Source: Chitinimonas sp. BJYL2
GTDB lineage: Bacteria; Pseudomonadota; Gammaproteobacteria; Burkholderiales; Chitinimonadaceae
Direction of reading: 5' to 3'
DNA: 64,000 nt
NCBI RefSeq assembly: GCF_027257935.1
Contig: NZ_JANZKW010000001.1
Coordinates: 248,001-312,000 of the forward strand
Shown: positions 17,124 to 26,943 of the stretch, piece by piece
Layout: each line of letters opens with the position of its first letter
Numbering within the stretch: the first letter of the stretch is position 1
The notes under the pieces: model-generated
The model's input: the letters and a program-made list of their open reading frames with translations, nothing else
What the model was told of the DNA's origin: nothing
The model's database searches: none
Position numbers and translations under genes: made by a program

Positions 17124-17852
17124 TTATTGGTATTTCTTGCCGATCCGGTCAGCCGTGCCATCCTGTTTGACGGCTTTGACGGCATCGTTGAGTTTGCGGA
17201 TGACGTCATCCGCCACACCGGGATTGCAGGCCAGATACATATGCGCATCCTTGGGGTCGCCTACGGTGATCACGGGCTTGATCTTCAGGCCGCTGCCCTC
17301 GCGGGAAACCTTGTAGGGGCCGCTCTTGGCCCCTGCCACCCAAAGATCGATACGGCCCGCCGCCAGCTTGGGCAGATTGAGCGAATCACTGGGCACGCGG
17401 TCCAGCTTGATACCCTGCTTCTCCACGAAGTCCCCATAGGCATCGCCGTTGTAAGCGCCCACCTTGTAGCGCTTGGCATCGGCGGGTGAACCCAGGGCGA
17501 TGTTGCTGTCGGCACGCGCAAACAGGGTGATGTCGTCACCGACCAGCGGGCCGATCCACTTGAACTGTTTTTCGCGTTCGGCGTTACGCACGGCGGAGTA
17601 GACGCAGACATCGGCCTGCTTCTTGGCCATATCGAGGGCGCGCTCCCAAGGCAGCAGCTCAATGTTGGCCGAGAGACCTGCGCGCTTGAGTGCATCCTGA
17701 AGGATCTCGGTCGAGATGCCACTGACCTTGCCATCGCTACCCTTGAGGTTGAAGGGCGCATAGTCCTCGGTCACGAACTTGAGCGCAGAAGCCTGAACCG
17801 CCACCAGGCCCAGCAAGGCCACCTGACAGCAACGGGTCGTCACTGAACGCAT
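17124..17852 (-). CDS. Family-3 periplasmic solute-binding protein (cluster member 3)
   Basis: 242 aa from ATG 17852, preceded by GAAGGAG; the longer reading to 18008 adds 52 residues with no signal sequence and is rejected. The signal peptide ends near ASA. The body shows VTEDYAPFNLKGSDGKVSG, ELLPWERALDMAKKQADVCV and EKQFKWIGPLVGDDITLF, typical of the polar amino-acid/polyamine type of binding protein. It is the first gene of the chemoreceptor cluster and is divergent from selO across 135 bp. Its ligand is unknown and its permease is absent. Confidence 0.85.
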   Translation of the reverse strand: MRSVTTRCCQVALLGLVAVQASALKFVTEDYAPFNLKGSDGKVSGISTEILQDALKRAGLSANIELLPWERALDMAKKQADVCVYSAVRNAEREKQFKWIGPLVGDDITLFARADSNIALGSPADAKRYKVGAYNGDAYGDFVEKQGIKLDRVPSDSLNLPKLAAGRIDLWVAGAKSGPYKVSREGSGLKIKPVITVGDPKDAHMYLACNPGVADDVIRKLNDAVKAVKQDGTADRIGKKYQ

Positions 17853-17987
17853 GAATGTCTCCTTCAGAATATCTATGTATCGGGTAACCACGGCGAGGGA
17901 CCATACCGGTATCTCCACGCTAGTTGAGCAATCACTCAGGTTCAAGTTGAGGTACTTGACCAGGCATGGCTCCGATAAGATGCGGAC

Positions 17988-19424
17988 ATGAACACCCCCT
18001 TCCTGCATCCACCCGGCTGGGCCGCCTTGGGCGAAGCCTTTTCACAAGCAGTCGTGCCCACACCCTTGCGCGAGCCGGTGATGGCGGTCTGGAACCGCGC
18101 GCTGGCCGACGAGCTGGCGCTGCCAGGCACCGGCGAGGATTGGCTGGCCCGTCTGTCGGGAACCCCGATGCCGTCAGCCAGCCCCGCACTGGCAACGGTG
18201 TATTCAGGTCACCAGTTCGGCATCTGGGCTGGGCAACTTGGGGATGGGCGTGCCCTGCTGCTGGGCGAGGTGGCAGGACAAGAGATCCAGCTCAAAGGTG
18301 CCGGGCTGACGCCCTACTCGCGTATGGGCGACGGGCGGGCAGTACTGCGATCCAGCATCCGCGAATACCTGTGCTCCGAAGCCATGCAGGGCCTCGGCAT
18401 CCCCACGACCCGCGCATTGGCACTGGTGGCCAGCCCGGAAACTGTCTGGCGCGAAACGCCCGAAACCGCCGCTGTCGTGACACGCGTGGCGCCCAGTTTT
18501 CTGCGCTTTGGGCACTTTGAACACTTTTTCCACCGCGGCGAACACGCGCAGCTGCGGCAGCTGGCCGACTACGCCATCACGCGCTACTTTCCCCACTGCC
18601 GGGAAAGCACCAATCCCTATCAGGCCTTGCTCGACGAGGTTATCGAGCGCACGGCCGACCTGATCGCCGACTGGCAAGCCGTGGGCTTCTGCCATGGGGT
18701 GATGAACTCGGACAATATGTCGCTGCTGGGTCTGACGCTCGATTACGGCCCGTTCGGCTTTCTGGATGGTTTTGATGCAGGCCACATCTGCAACCACTCG
18801 GACCATCAGGGCCGCTACAGCTATGCGAACCAGCCCGAGATCGGCTTGTGGAACCTACACTGCCTGGCGCAGGCGCTGTTGCCACTGCTGGACCGGGATG
18901 CTGCTGTCGCGGCCCTGCGTCGCTATCAGCCCCAATTCGAGGCGGCACTGGGTGAGCGCTTCCGCGCCAAACTGGGCCTGCTGACCGAACGTGAAGACGA
19001 CTGGGCCTTGCTGACCACGCTATTCGATTTGATGCAGGCCGGTCGCACCGACTGGACGATTTTCTGGCGCCAGCTCGGCGGATTTTGCAGTCAGCCCGGC
19101 GCAGCCAATACCGCCCTGCGGGACCTGTTCGTCGACCGCGACGGCTTTGATGCCTGGGCTCTCCGCTATGGCGAACGCCTGCGCACCGAGAACCGCACCG
19201 ATGCCGAACGCGCACAGGCCATGAATCGGTCCAATCCCAAGTTCGTATTGCGTAACCATCTGGCCGAGCAGGCCATTCGCCTTGCCAAGGAAGGTGATTA
19301 CAGCGAGATCGCTCGCTTGCAACATGTGCTGGCCGCACCGTTTGATGAACACCCGGACCACGCGGCACTTGCTGCCCTGCCGCCCGACTGGGCACAGACA
19401 CTATCGGTGAGCTGCTCATCCTGA
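17988..19424 (+). CDS. selO: Protein adenylyltransferase SelO (YdiU)
   Basis: 478 aa, full length for bacterial SelO, a pseudokinase-fold enzyme that transfers AMP to Ser/Thr/Tyr of target proteins and is linked to redox stress. Visible motifs are [39 protein letters not shown] (nucleotide binding), [36 protein letters not shown] with the active-site Asn, and [13 protein letters not shown] with the metal-binding Asp. The end SVSCSS keeps Cys (codon TGC) where eukaryotic SelO has selenocysteine. It is monocistronic and ends at a terminator. Confidence 0.96.
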   Translation: MNTPFLHPPGWAALGEAFSQAVVPTPLREPVMAVWNRALADELALPGTGEDWLARLSGTPMPSASPALATVYSGHQFGIWAGQLGDGRALLLGEVAGQEIQLKGAGLTPYSRMGDGRAVLRSSIREYLCSEAMQGLGIPTTRALALVASPETVWRETPETAAVVTRVAPSFLRFGHFEHFFHRGEHAQLRQLADYAITRYFPHCRESTNPYQALLDEVIERTADLIADWQAVGFCHGVMNSDNMSLLGLTLDYGPFGFLDGFDAGHICNHSDHQGRYSYANQPEIGLWNLHCLAQALLPLLDRDAAVAALRRYQPQFEAALGERFRAKLGLLTEREDDWALLTTLFDLMQAGRTDWTIFWRQLGGFCSQPGAANTALRDLFVDRDGFDAWALRYGERLRTENRTDAERAQAMNRSNPKFVLRNHLAEQAIRLAKEGDYSEIARLQHVLAAPFDEHPDHAALAALPPDWAQTLSVSCSS

Positions 19425-19520
19425 TCCGGCGCGTCGCCCGCGGGATGCGATAAGGCCGCGTGATACGGCACCAACTACGTGGACGCTCATCCGCATGTCA
19501 GGCGCGGACTCGGTTCCAAA

Positions 19521-19554
19521 AGCAAAAAGGCGCGAGAGATCGCGCCTTTTTGCT
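19521..19554. terminator. Bidirectional terminator between selO and the S41 protease gene
   Basis: AGCAAAAAGGCGCGA (19521-19535) and TCGCGCCTTTTTGCT (19540-19554) form a 15-bp perfect stem with a 4-base loop. It has A/T tracts within the stem on both strands and lies between convergent genes. Confidence 0.88.
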
Positions 19555-19569
19555 TTGCTTGCCCCAACT

Positions 19570-21114
19570 TTACTGACGTTTGGGCAAGGTGAACGCATTC
19601 TCACGCAAGGGGCCACGCAGCATCAGGCCATCGATCGGCTCACCGCCGACCATCCGGGCGGCCGCAGCCGGCTTGCAGCTGCCATTGGCGCGCTTGTACA
19701 GGGCGGCAGACAGCATGCCCTCGTTGCTGTCGCCCAGCTGGCTGGAGAAATCATCGCTGGCACGGCAGGTTGCGGCAAAGCCATCGGCATAGTCACCAAA
19801 GCCCTTGGCATTGGTGCCCGAGAACTCGATCGGGAAGTAGGAAATCCCGCAGTTATCCTTGGCCGTAAAGCCATAAGGCTTGCCACAGGTAGTGCCACCA
19901 ATCAGCTGTACGTCCACATCCACGCCGCGCAGCCCATTGATGATGGACTCGCTCGCCGAACAGGTGGCGTTACTGGCGATGATGTACACACGAGCCAGAC
20001 CCAGCGTGGGCAGCGCATCGCCCGAGGTGCAATAAAACTGGCTGTTGAGCTTGCAGGCCGTGGTGCGGAACAGGTCACGTGAGGCGGCAGTATCGGCTGC
20101 TCGCTTGTCGTTGTATTGCAGCTGGGTAAAGACCTTGCCCTGCGCACGGGCCGGGCCGGCAATCATGTAAGCCAGCTGGTTGGCCAGATACAGATAGCCA
20201 CCGCCGTTGTAGCGCAGGTCCAGCACCAGATCGGTGACGCCGGCCGTCTTGAACTGGTTCACGGCATCAATCAATGGCTGTTCGGCCGTGGCGATATGGT
20301 CGTTGAAGACCATGTAACCGACTTTGGCACCGCCGGCATCCAGCGTTTTGGCCACCAGCACCGGTTGCTTGGCCACAGTGGCGGCTTGCAAGGTCACCGT
20401 GAATTGCGTGGCGCCCGTGCGGTTGAAGACGAAATTGTGGCTGCCCTGGGCAGCGGGATAGAGCGCGGCATTCAACGTGTCTACCTCAAGGCTGGTAGTG
20501 CCATCCGCACTCACGCCGTCCACCGTGACCAGCAGATCACCACGACGCACACCGGCCTGGGCGGCGGCTGAACCCGGCTCGACATACGCGACCTTGATCC
20601 CGCGGGGCGCACGCGCGGAATCAAGGTGCCATTCAATGCCATAGCCCAGCGAGGTACCGCTATTGGCCATGTCATCCCATGCCTTGGTCGGATAGGTAAA
20701 GCTGAACTCGTCCTTGCGCTTGCCCGAGGCGGTGAACAAGGGGGACTTGAGCGCATTGAAGTAGTTATCGAGCGACTCGTAGTACTTGCTCTCATTGCTG
20801 TAGGCAAGATCATTGGCATCCACGACAGGCACATCGCGGTACCAGAGATAGTTGCGGTCGATGTAATCACGCACCCAGCGCTTTTCATCACTGAGGGTGC
20901 CGATCGTGGTCGTCCCTTCGGCATCGCCGCGATAAGGGTTATTGGGCGAACAAGCCTGCGCCTTGACGGTGGACGTCGGCGGCGTGGTCACCGGCGGGCT
21001 GACAACTACATTGCTGCCACCCCCACCTCCGCCACCACAGCCCGCAAGGCCAAGCGCCAACACAAGCGCGCAGCTTGCGGCGCGCGGGGAAAAGAGGGGC
21101 AATGCTGAATACAT
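19570..21114 (-). CDS. S41-family (tail-specific type) protease lipoprotein with PDZ domain
   Basis: 514 aa. The lipobox LAGC (Cys26) is followed by a glycine run and a Pro/Thr-rich linker, so it should be membrane-anchored. A PDZ domain spans about 155-245 (SLGYGIEWHLD ... VEPGSAAAQAGVRRGDLLVTVDG). The peptidase domain has DLVLDLRYNGGGYLYLANQL; by alignment the nucleophile is Ser386 in TCSASES and the general base Lys412 in GGTTCGKPYGF. Several Cys pairs suggest disulphides. S41 proteases degrade or process envelope proteins; the substrate here is unknown. It is a single gene upstream of a terminator. Confidence 0.9.
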   Translation of the reverse strand: MYSALPLFSPRAASCALVLALGLAGCGGGGGGGSNVVVSPPVTTPPTSTVKAQACSPNNPYRGDAEGTTTIGTLSDEKRWVRDYIDRNYLWYRDVPVVDANDLAYSNESKYYESLDNYFNALKSPLFTASGKRKDEFSFTYPTKAWDDMANSGTSLGYGIEWHLDSARAPRGIKVAYVEPGSAAAQAGVRRGDLLVTVDGVSADGTTSLEVDTLNAALYPAAQGSHNFVFNRTGATQFTVTLQAATVAKQPVLVAKTLDAGGAKVGYMVFNDHIATAEQPLIDAVNQFKTAGVTDLVLDLRYNGGGYLYLANQLAYMIAGPARAQGKVFTQLQYNDKRAADTAASRDLFRTTACKLNSQFYCTSGDALPTLGLARVYIIASNATCSASESIINGLRGVDVDVQLIGGTTCGKPYGFTAKDNCGISYFPIEFSGTNAKGFGDYADGFAATCRASDDFSSQLGDSNEGMLSAALYKRANGSCKPAAAARMVGGEPIDGLMLRGPLRENAFTLPKRQ

Positions 21115-21204
21115 GGCAAACCTGCAAACAAAGGGATCAGCCCGCCATGGTGCAATCAGCAGGCCGCCACTGCAAGCGGTGCAAAGGCTGAACAGACCTT
21201 GGCC

Positions 21205-23040
21205 TTAACTGTGCGCGGGCTCCAGCGCAAAGAAGCGGACCAGCTGGTGCAAGGATTCAGCCTGTACCCGCAGGTCTGCTGCAATATGCGCCAACTCCTC
21301 GGCCGTACCTGCATTCTCCTGAACAGACTGGGATATCTGCCCCAAGGCGATATTGATTTGCTGGGTGCCGCCCGACTGCTCGGCACACGCCGCACTGATG
21401 GCGGAAACGAGTTCCGAGGTGCGTTTCACTGCGGGTTCGATCGCCGCCAGCATGGCTTGCGCCTGTTGCGTGGTTTGCACACCTGTGCGTGCCACCTCGG
21501 CCACCTCCCGCGCGGCGGCCGCTGCATGTTCGGCCAAGCGGCGCACCTCGCCGGCAACCACGGCAAACCCTTTGCCATGCGGCCCGGCACGGGCAGCCTC
21601 AATGGTGGCGTTGAGCGCCAGCATATTGGTCTGGTAAGCGATTTCGTCCACCGCCGCAATCTGCGCTGCCACCGCATGCATCACCGCTACCGCCTCGGTC
21701 ACGACCGTGCCGCCCTCATGAGCCTTGAGGCTGGACTCCCCGGCCAGCACTGCCGTCTGGCGGGCATGGTCGCTATTGGCGCCGATGGCCGAGGCAATCT
21801 GCTGGACGCTTGCCGCAGTTTCCTCGATACCAGCCGCCTGCTGGCCACTGGCAGTCGCCATGGCAAAGGAAGCGCGCTCAAGCTGAAGCGCCGCCTCTAC
21901 CAACTGGTCCGCCCCTTGGTGCAAGGCGGCCGCCGTGCCGCCCAGGCCATGGAGCATGCTCTGCATGGCCGCGAGTACGCTATGTTGATCGCCTTTGCGC
22001 AGGACGATGGTCTGCGCCAGTTGCCCGTGCGCCACGGCATGGGCGATGCGGGCAACCTGTTCAGGTTCGCCACCCAAGGTGCGGCGCAGGCTGGCGGTGA
22101 TGCTCCAGAGCAGCAGTGCCAGCATAAGGGCAAGCAAGCTGGCCGCCAGGACGCTGAGATGAAACCAGTTGCGCAGGTCAGCCTGCGCACGCAGGGCGTC
22201 GTTGCGTATGGTATCGAGCAGGGCCTCGCCCAGCACCTGCAGGCTGCCCAGACGTTCAGATGCAAGTGAGAACCAGCTGGGTGCTGTCACCGGAAAACCG
22301 GCGGGTTCGGCCAGCATGCCGCTGCGCAGCTGCATCAAGCGGGTCAACAACGGCGAGTGGCGATGCTGGTTGTAGGCGGCCAGCAAGGGGGGATCGGCAA
22401 AGTCGGTGAAGTCCGCCTCACAACGTTGCTGACGGGCTAACAGGCCGATCAGTTTGTCACGTTCCCCGCTGGCAAACCGGCCGGCACTGATCACACCATT
22501 GAGCAGCCCACGCTCCTGCGCCGCCGCTTCCTTGAGGCAAAGCAGCCCGAGCAGGGCAAATTGCTGGCGCAGGGTTTCGGCGCGCTGGGTCTTACGGACC
22601 GCGGCCGTGGTGTAGTGCAATTGCGAGGCAATGACTTTGCTGTAGTCGGCAAACAGCGTCGCCGGTGTCGCATTGCGCGCATCCACCTGCTGTCTGAGCG
22701 TCTGGATTGTCTGCGCCATCGGATGTGCCGCTGCCTGCCAGCCCAGTTTCACCAGTGCCGCATCACTGGCCCCGCGTGCCTCTGCGACCGCGCCATCACC
22801 CAGGCGCCCTGCCGCCAGCATGCCGTAGCTCAAGCCGCGCTCGGCCTGCAGCGTATGGGCAAGGCGGCTGGCATCGGTCATCAGATGCGTCTGTCTTACC
22901 GTTGCATCGAGCAAAGCCAGCTGGCGGTCGAGCGTCTGCAGCCAGGGTACAAGCACGCCCAGCAACACCAGCAGGGGCAAGCAGGCCAAGCAACGCAGGC
23001 GGTTGCGAAAACTGAGCACGCGCATGGGGCGCTCGCTCAC
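21205..23040 (-). CDS. Methyl-accepting chemotaxis protein with NIT sensor domain (second of pair)
   Basis: 611 aa with a GTG start at 23040 that overlaps the upstream gene's TGA as GTGA; an ATG at 23025 is possible. TM1 is near residues 15-35. The periplasmic region has the NIT (nitrate/nitrite sensing) signature [19 protein letters not shown], and a later [18 protein letters not shown]2 is near 298-320, with a HAMP-like segment after it. The signalling tip reads [19 protein letters not shown], slightly off the usual [15 protein letters not shown]. Overlap with the upstream NIT chemoreceptor implies coupled translation and possibly paired receptors. Confidence 0.92.
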   Translation of the reverse strand: MSERPMRVLSFRNRLRCLACLPLLVLLGVLVPWLQTLDRQLALLDATVRQTHLMTDASRLAHTLQAERGLSYGMLAAGRLGDGAVAEARGASDAALVKLGWQAAAHPMAQTIQTLRQQVDARNATPATLFADYSKVIASQLHYTTAAVRKTQRAETLRQQFALLGLLCLKEAAAQERGLLNGVISAGRFASGERDKLIGLLARQQRCEADFTDFADPPLLAAYNQHRHSPLLTRLMQLRSGMLAEPAGFPVTAPSWFSLASERLGSLQVLGEALLDTIRNDALRAQADLRNWFHLSVLAASLLALMLALLLWSITASLRRTLGGEPEQVARIAHAVAHGQLAQTIVLRKGDQHSVLAAMQSMLHGLGGTAAALHQGADQLVEAALQLERASFAMATASGQQAAGIEETAASVQQIASAIGANSDHARQTAVLAGESSLKAHEGGTVVTEAVAVMHAVAAQIAAVDEIAYQTNMLALNATIEAARAGPHGKGFAVVAGEVRRLAEHAAAAAREVAEVARTGVQTTQQAQAMLAAIEPAVKRTSELVSAISAACAEQSGGTQQINIALGQISQSVQENAGTAEELAHIAADLRVQAESLHQLVRFFALEPAHS

Positions 23041-25016
23041 GCGAGGTGGAATCGGCCAACAATGCCAGCCAACTGACCAGACAAGCGATTGAGGTCCTTG
23101 GCCAGCTCTGCCGTCTGGAAGACGGCGCGGCTGTTTTCCTCCGTCATCTGGGCAATCTGCTCGATCTGCTGGGCAACCATCTCGCTGGCATTCTTTTGCT
23201 CGCTCATCGCCAGCGCAATCTCGCGGGCAGCACCCACGGCGCCGGTGGTATCGGTGTCGATCTCACCGAGCGCGGCCGATACTTCACGCACGCCCTCCAC
23301 CCCTTGCTGCATGCGCTCACTGGACGCACGCATGGCCGCACTGGCGGCCTGGGTATCGGCGCGAATGGCGGCAACCAGCTGGCTGATGTCGCGGGTGGCA
23401 CTGCCAGCTCGCTCGGCAAGCTTGCGGACCTCATCGGCGACAACCGCAAAGCCGCGACCGGTTTCACCCGCCCGGGCTGCCTCGATGGCAGCATTGAGGG
23501 CAAGCAGATTGGTCTGGTCGGCAATCTCGCGGATCGTCGCAACAATGCCGTCAATCGCCGCAGAGCGCTGCGCCAACTGTGCGATGGTTTCCGCCGCCTG
23601 CGTCACCGCGGCGTCCACATGCTGCATCTGCGTCGTTGCCGACTCGGTAATGGCCCGACCACGCACGGCACTCTGCTGGGCGTCCGTGGCTTTGCGTTCG
23701 CTATCGCTGGTGGCGGCGGCCATGGTGGCGATGCTCACTGTCACCTGCTCCACCGAAGCCGCGATGCCATTAACCGAATCGGACTGATTCTGCGTAGCGG
23801 CCGAGACCTGCCCTGCGGTATCTGCCAGCGCATCCGAAGCGCCAGCGACATCACCCGCGCACCGCTCCACTTCAAGGATGGAGGCATTGAACGCAGCCAG
23901 CAGGGCATTGAAGGCATGGCCGATGCGGGCGATCTCGTCCGAACCGGTAACCGTTGCCCGCAGCGAGAGATCCATGGAGTCGCGCAGCTGGCTCATCAGC
24001 TGCTCGATGCCCTTGACCGGATCAGCCACCGCATGGCTGATCTGCCAGGCCAGCACGGCGGTCAGCACCAGAATCACAAGGGTAATGCCGATCTGCCACC
24101 ACAAGGCGGCCTCGGCCGATTGCTGGCTGGCGGCGGCCGTACCGCGTATGCGCTCAAGCTGGACATCGCGCACCTCGCGCAGGGCGTCGAGCCGCAGGGT
24201 GGCCGTGGCAAACCACTGCTTGGCATCGACCCCGAAATTTCCCTCGGCCGCTTTGCCGACAGCCAGCTCACGCAGGCGTGCCGTCTCGGCGAACACCGGC
24301 AAGGTCGTGCGTGCGCGGTAGGCCTCCAGCGTGGCGGCATCGGCAAGGGCCACAAACTGGGCCTCGCAGCTTTGCTGTACACCGGCTGCAGCCTGGACCT
24401 TGGCCAGGCTGGCCGGGGCGAACTGGCCCGAGGTGAACACGCTGTTGAGCAGACCTCGCTCGCGCGCCGACTGCTCCATCACGCACAGGAGCGATACCAG
24501 TGACTGCTCATTGCGCATGACTTCGGCATGCTCGGTATCACCCGCAATGCCTTGCGCGAGCTGCACGGTGCCCGTCACCCAGGCGGTGTAGCGATAAAAA
24601 CTCGTCAACGGCGGTACGGCCTTGCTGCTGATCTGGGTACGCAAGCCCGGCAGATCATCCAGGGCGGCTTCCACCGCCGCGAGATTCTTGCTCACGCTGT
24701 CGGGCAGGGTGGTGGTGGCGACATAATCCGCGAGCCGCTTGCGCGCCTGGTCGGTTTTCTGGCGTGCGCCCTGCATGGGGGCACTGTCGCCACCCGACAG
24801 ATAGCCTGCGCTGGTACCGCGTTCTGCCTGCAACGCCAATGCCAGATCGCTGGTGTGGCCCAGCAACTGGGTCAGCGATACGGTGGCCCGCATGGCGCGA
24901 GCCGTGTGCAGGCTGTCAAGCATGACCACGCCCACCGCCAGCAGCAAGGCGATGACCGGCACACTGACCAGCAAGACCAGCTTGCTGCGCACACTGATGG
25001 ATGAAAGGTGCAACAT
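23037..25016 (-). CDS. Methyl-accepting chemotaxis protein with NIT sensor domain (first of pair)
   Basis: 659 aa from ATG 25016 with GAGGAG eight bases upstream. TM1 is near residues 12-32. The periplasmic NIT domain is marked by [20 protein letters not shown] and [20 protein letters not shown]2 is near 315-335 ([18 protein letters not shown]), followed by HAMP and a full signalling domain with [20 protein letters not shown] and [18 protein letters not shown] domains are linked to nitrate/nitrite sensing, but the ligand is not proven here. It is the first gene of a two-receptor operon and divergent from paiB. Confidence 0.93.
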   Translation of the reverse strand: MLHLSSISVRSKLVLLVSVPVIALLLAVGVVMLDSLHTARAMRATVSLTQLLGHTSDLALALQAERGTSAGYLSGGDSAPMQGARQKTDQARKRLADYVATTTLPDSVSKNLAAVEAALDDLPGLRTQISSKAVPPLTSFYRYTAWVTGTVQLAQGIAGDTEHAEVMRNEQSLVSLLCVMEQSARERGLLNSVFTSGQFAPASLAKVQAAAGVQQSCEAQFVALADAATLEAYRARTTLPVFAETARLRELAVGKAAEGNFGVDAKQWFATATLRLDALREVRDVQLERIRGTAAASQQSAEAALWWQIGITLVILVLTAVLAWQISHAVADPVKGIEQLMSQLRDSMDLSLRATVTGSDEIARIGHAFNALLAAFNASILEVERCAGDVAGASDALADTAGQVSAATQNQSDSVNGIAASVEQVTVSIATMAAATSDSERKATDAQQSAVRGRAITESATTQMQHVDAAVTQAAETIAQLAQRSAAIDGIVATIREIADQTNLLALNAAIEAARAGETGRGFAVVADEVRKLAERAGSATRDISQLVAAIRADTQAASAAMRASSERMQQGVEGVREVSAALGEIDTDTTGAVGAAREIALAMSEQKNASEMVAQQIEQIAQMTEENSRAVFQTAELAKDLNRLSGQLAGIVGRFHLA

Positions 25017-25085
25017 GGCGACACTCCTCTCCGGAATCAGATTTCCCGACCACCCAGGGCCTCAGGCCGCATCATTGCCAATACT

Positions 25086-25133
25086 GATGGCGCGCAAACG
25101 TCAGGTCTTGCGCGCCATCGGCTGGATTTTTTT
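25086..25133 (+). terminator. Stem-loop with T-tract in the paiB leader region
   Basis: GATGGCGCGCAA (25086-25097) pairs perfectly with TTGCGCGCCATC (25108-25119) around a 10-base loop; seven Ts follow at 25127-25133 after a 7-base gap. No gene on the plus strand lies upstream, so it would end a leader or small RNA rather than an mRNA. It may be an attenuator for paiB. Confidence 0.4.
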
Positions 25134-25165
25134 CCTTGGTGTTCATTAGCCGTTGTAGCCCCAAT

Positions 25166-25198
25166 CAGCGCGAAGTCCAAGGGCGCTTTTTTGCGCTG
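25166..25198 (+). other. Second stem-loop with alternative pairing in the paiB leader region
   Basis: AGCGC (25167-25171) can pair with GCGCT (25183-25187), followed by a T-run (25187-25192), or CAGCGC (25166-25171) can pair with GCGCTG (25193-25198). The two foldings exclude each other. This is suggestive of an attenuator but short, and unproven. Confidence 0.3.
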
Positions 25199-25275
25199 CA
25201 ACACCGCGCGGAGCGCGCATTTCAACCATGGGCAAATTGGGGTAGTGTGCAAGGCCCGATCTCGGTCACTACGCC

Positions 25276-25938
25276 ATGTATACACCAGGCCATTTCAGCG
25301 AAACCCACCCGGCCCTGCTCGCCAGACTGATCGCCGATCACCCCTTGGCAACTGTGGTCTGCGCAGGCGTGAACGGGCCCGAAGTGAATGTATTGCCGCT
25401 CTTGCTGAGTGGGGATGCAGTGGCAGAGGGCTGCCTGATCGGTCATGTGGCGGCTGCCAATCCGCTGGCACTGGCCGATGGCCGGGAGGTCACCGTGGTA
25501 TTCCATGGCCCGGATGCCTATGTGTCGCCGAACTGGTATCCCACCAAGGCGCTCCACCACAAGGCCGTGCCGACCTGGAACTATGCGCTCGTTGAAGTAC
25601 GTGGCCGGTTGCAGGTGTTTGCCGAGCCAACGCGGCTGGACACGGTGTTGAGGACCCTGACCGAGCGTTTCGAGGCCACACAGCCGCAACCCTGGTCGCT
25701 CGACGATGCACCCGCCGATTTCCGTGCGGCCATGTACAAGGCCATTGTCGGGATTGAAATCCGCATCGGGTCCATTGCCGGCAAGTTCAAGCTCAGCCAG
25801 AACCGCAGCACGGCAGATATCGAGGGCGTGATGCAAGGCCTGCGCCGAGGTGGCAGCGAATCGCAGCAAGCAACCGCCGACTGGATGCAGGCGCTGGGCG
25901 CCCTGTCCAGCAAGTCAGATGGCGGAGCATCTCGCTAG
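25276..25938 (+). CDS. paiB: PaiB-family FMN-binding regulator/flavoprotein
   Basis: 220 aa. The PaiB family (flavin-reductase-like split barrel) was named for a Bacillus repressor of sporulation and protease genes. Visible hallmarks are the MYTPGHFSETHPALL start, LIGHVAAANPLA, VTVVFHGPDAYVSPNWY, HHKAVPTWNYALVEVRG, and GIEIRIGSIAGKFKLSQNRS near the end. The GKFKLSQN segment and VPTWNY are diagnostic. Members may act through FMN; the regulatory role in Gram-negative bacteria is unproven. It is read away from the NIT chemoreceptors and is convergent with the FAD protein gene. Confidence 0.88.
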   Translation: MYTPGHFSETHPALLARLIADHPLATVVCAGVNGPEVNVLPLLLSGDAVAEGCLIGHVAAANPLALADGREVTVVFHGPDAYVSPNWYPTKALHHKAVPTWNYALVEVRGRLQVFAEPTRLDTVLRTLTERFEATQPQPWSLDDAPADFRAAMYKAIVGIEIRIGSIAGKFKLSQNRSTADIEGVMQGLRRGGSESQQATADWMQALGALSSKSDGGASR

Positions 25939-25949
25939 GCGCCCGCCCG

Positions 25950-26936
25950 TCAGCTTGCTGCCAGTATGCGCGCCGCCAGCGCGGCACCAGAGCACCAAGC
26001 CCCTTCCACACGGCCGCCGTTGAGCCAGTCCCCCGCCAGACCGATACCCAGCGCCTCATCGTGCACGCAGCCTAGCGACAGGGGTTGGGCGACTTGTGCA
26101 TAGCGCCAGCGGTGCGCACGCGCCTCGATGGGGAGTACCGGCGTGGCAATCCCTTGGGCAAACGCCGCCGTCAGGGTATCGATCACCCATTGCTCGGCGG
26201 CCTCGACATGTTCTGTAGACCAATCCGCATGGCCATGCAGCACCCAGGCTTCGGCCGGAGGGCGGCCGGGCTTGCTGGTGTTGCGGGCAACCCAGGATAA
26301 AGGGCCGGTATTCACGAAGGCCGCATCAAATGCGACCGGTAATGCCTGGTCAAAGCGCAGCATCACAGCCCAGCAGGGCTGCATGGCGACACCCGCCGCC
26401 AGCGTTGCCAGGGTCGGGGTGTCCTGGAGCAAAGCGGCCGCCTGAGGCGCCGGCACGGCCAGCACCAGTTGTCGGCAGGCAGCGGTATCTCCGTTATCGA
26501 AATCCAGATGCCAGCCATCACCATCGCGTGCCATGGCGGTCAGGCGGTGTTCTGCAAAGAAAGGGATGTCACCGAGCATGCGCCGGCACAGGCCACTCAT
26601 GCCCGGCACACCGACAAACCGGGTCTCGGCGGCCGTATCGTGGCAACCATCCGCATCCAGTGCCGCGACGCGCACATCCCAGGTCGCCACGGCACCCGCA
26701 GCCTGCTGCTCACCGACCCAGGCGCAAAAACCCGGATCGCGTGCGGTGAAATACTGCGCACCGTGGTCGAAGCTGGCCCACTCCCCGCGCCGGGTTGCCA
26801 GCCGGCCGCCTGCACCGCGGGCCTTGTCGAAGACGGCAATCCGCTTGCCTGCAGCGGCCAGCAAACGGGCGCAGTTCACACCCGCCACGCCTGCGCCAAC
26901 CACGGCCACATCCAGCACATGCATGGGCGTTGTCAT
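25950..26936 (-). CDS. Renalase-like NAD(P)/FAD-dependent oxidoreductase
   Basis: 328 aa. The N-terminal dinucleotide fold reads VAVVGAGVAGVNCARLLAAAG (GxGxxG) with FDKARGAGGRLATRR, then ASFDHGAQYFTARDPGF, the signature of the renalase-like/COG3380 flavoproteins. The C-terminal GIGLAGDWLNGGRVEGAWCSG contacts FAD. Bacterial renalases oxidise the off-pathway isomers alpha-, 2- and 6-dihydro-NAD(P); that reaction is plausible here but not shown. It ends 11 bp from paiB (convergent) and starts 7 bp after the glutathione peroxidase gene stop on the same strand, so the two are likely co-transcribed. Confidence 0.88.
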   Translation of the reverse strand: MTTPMHVLDVAVVGAGVAGVNCARLLAAAGKRIAVFDKARGAGGRLATRRGEWASFDHGAQYFTARDPGFCAWVGEQQAAGAVATWDVRVAALDADGCHDTAAETRFVGVPGMSGLCRRMLGDIPFFAEHRLTAMARDGDGWHLDFDNGDTAACRQLVLAVPAPQAAALLQDTPTLATLAAGVAMQPCWAVMLRFDQALPVAFDAAFVNTGPLSWVARNTSKPGRPPAEAWVLHGHADWSTEHVEAAEQWVIDTLTAAFAQGIATPVLPIEARAHRWRYAQVAQPLSLGCVHDEALGIGLAGDWLNGGRVEGAWCSGAALAARILAAS

Positions 26937-26943
26937 GGCGGAC

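Noticed and set aside
19407-19424. Selenocysteine codon in SelO
   Set aside because: The C-terminal Ser-Cys-Ser-Ser is encoded with TGC, and TGA occurs only as the final stop.
15502-25016. C-terminal CheR-binding pentapeptide on the chemoreceptors
   Set aside because: None of the chemoreceptors in this stretch ends in an NWETF-like sequence.
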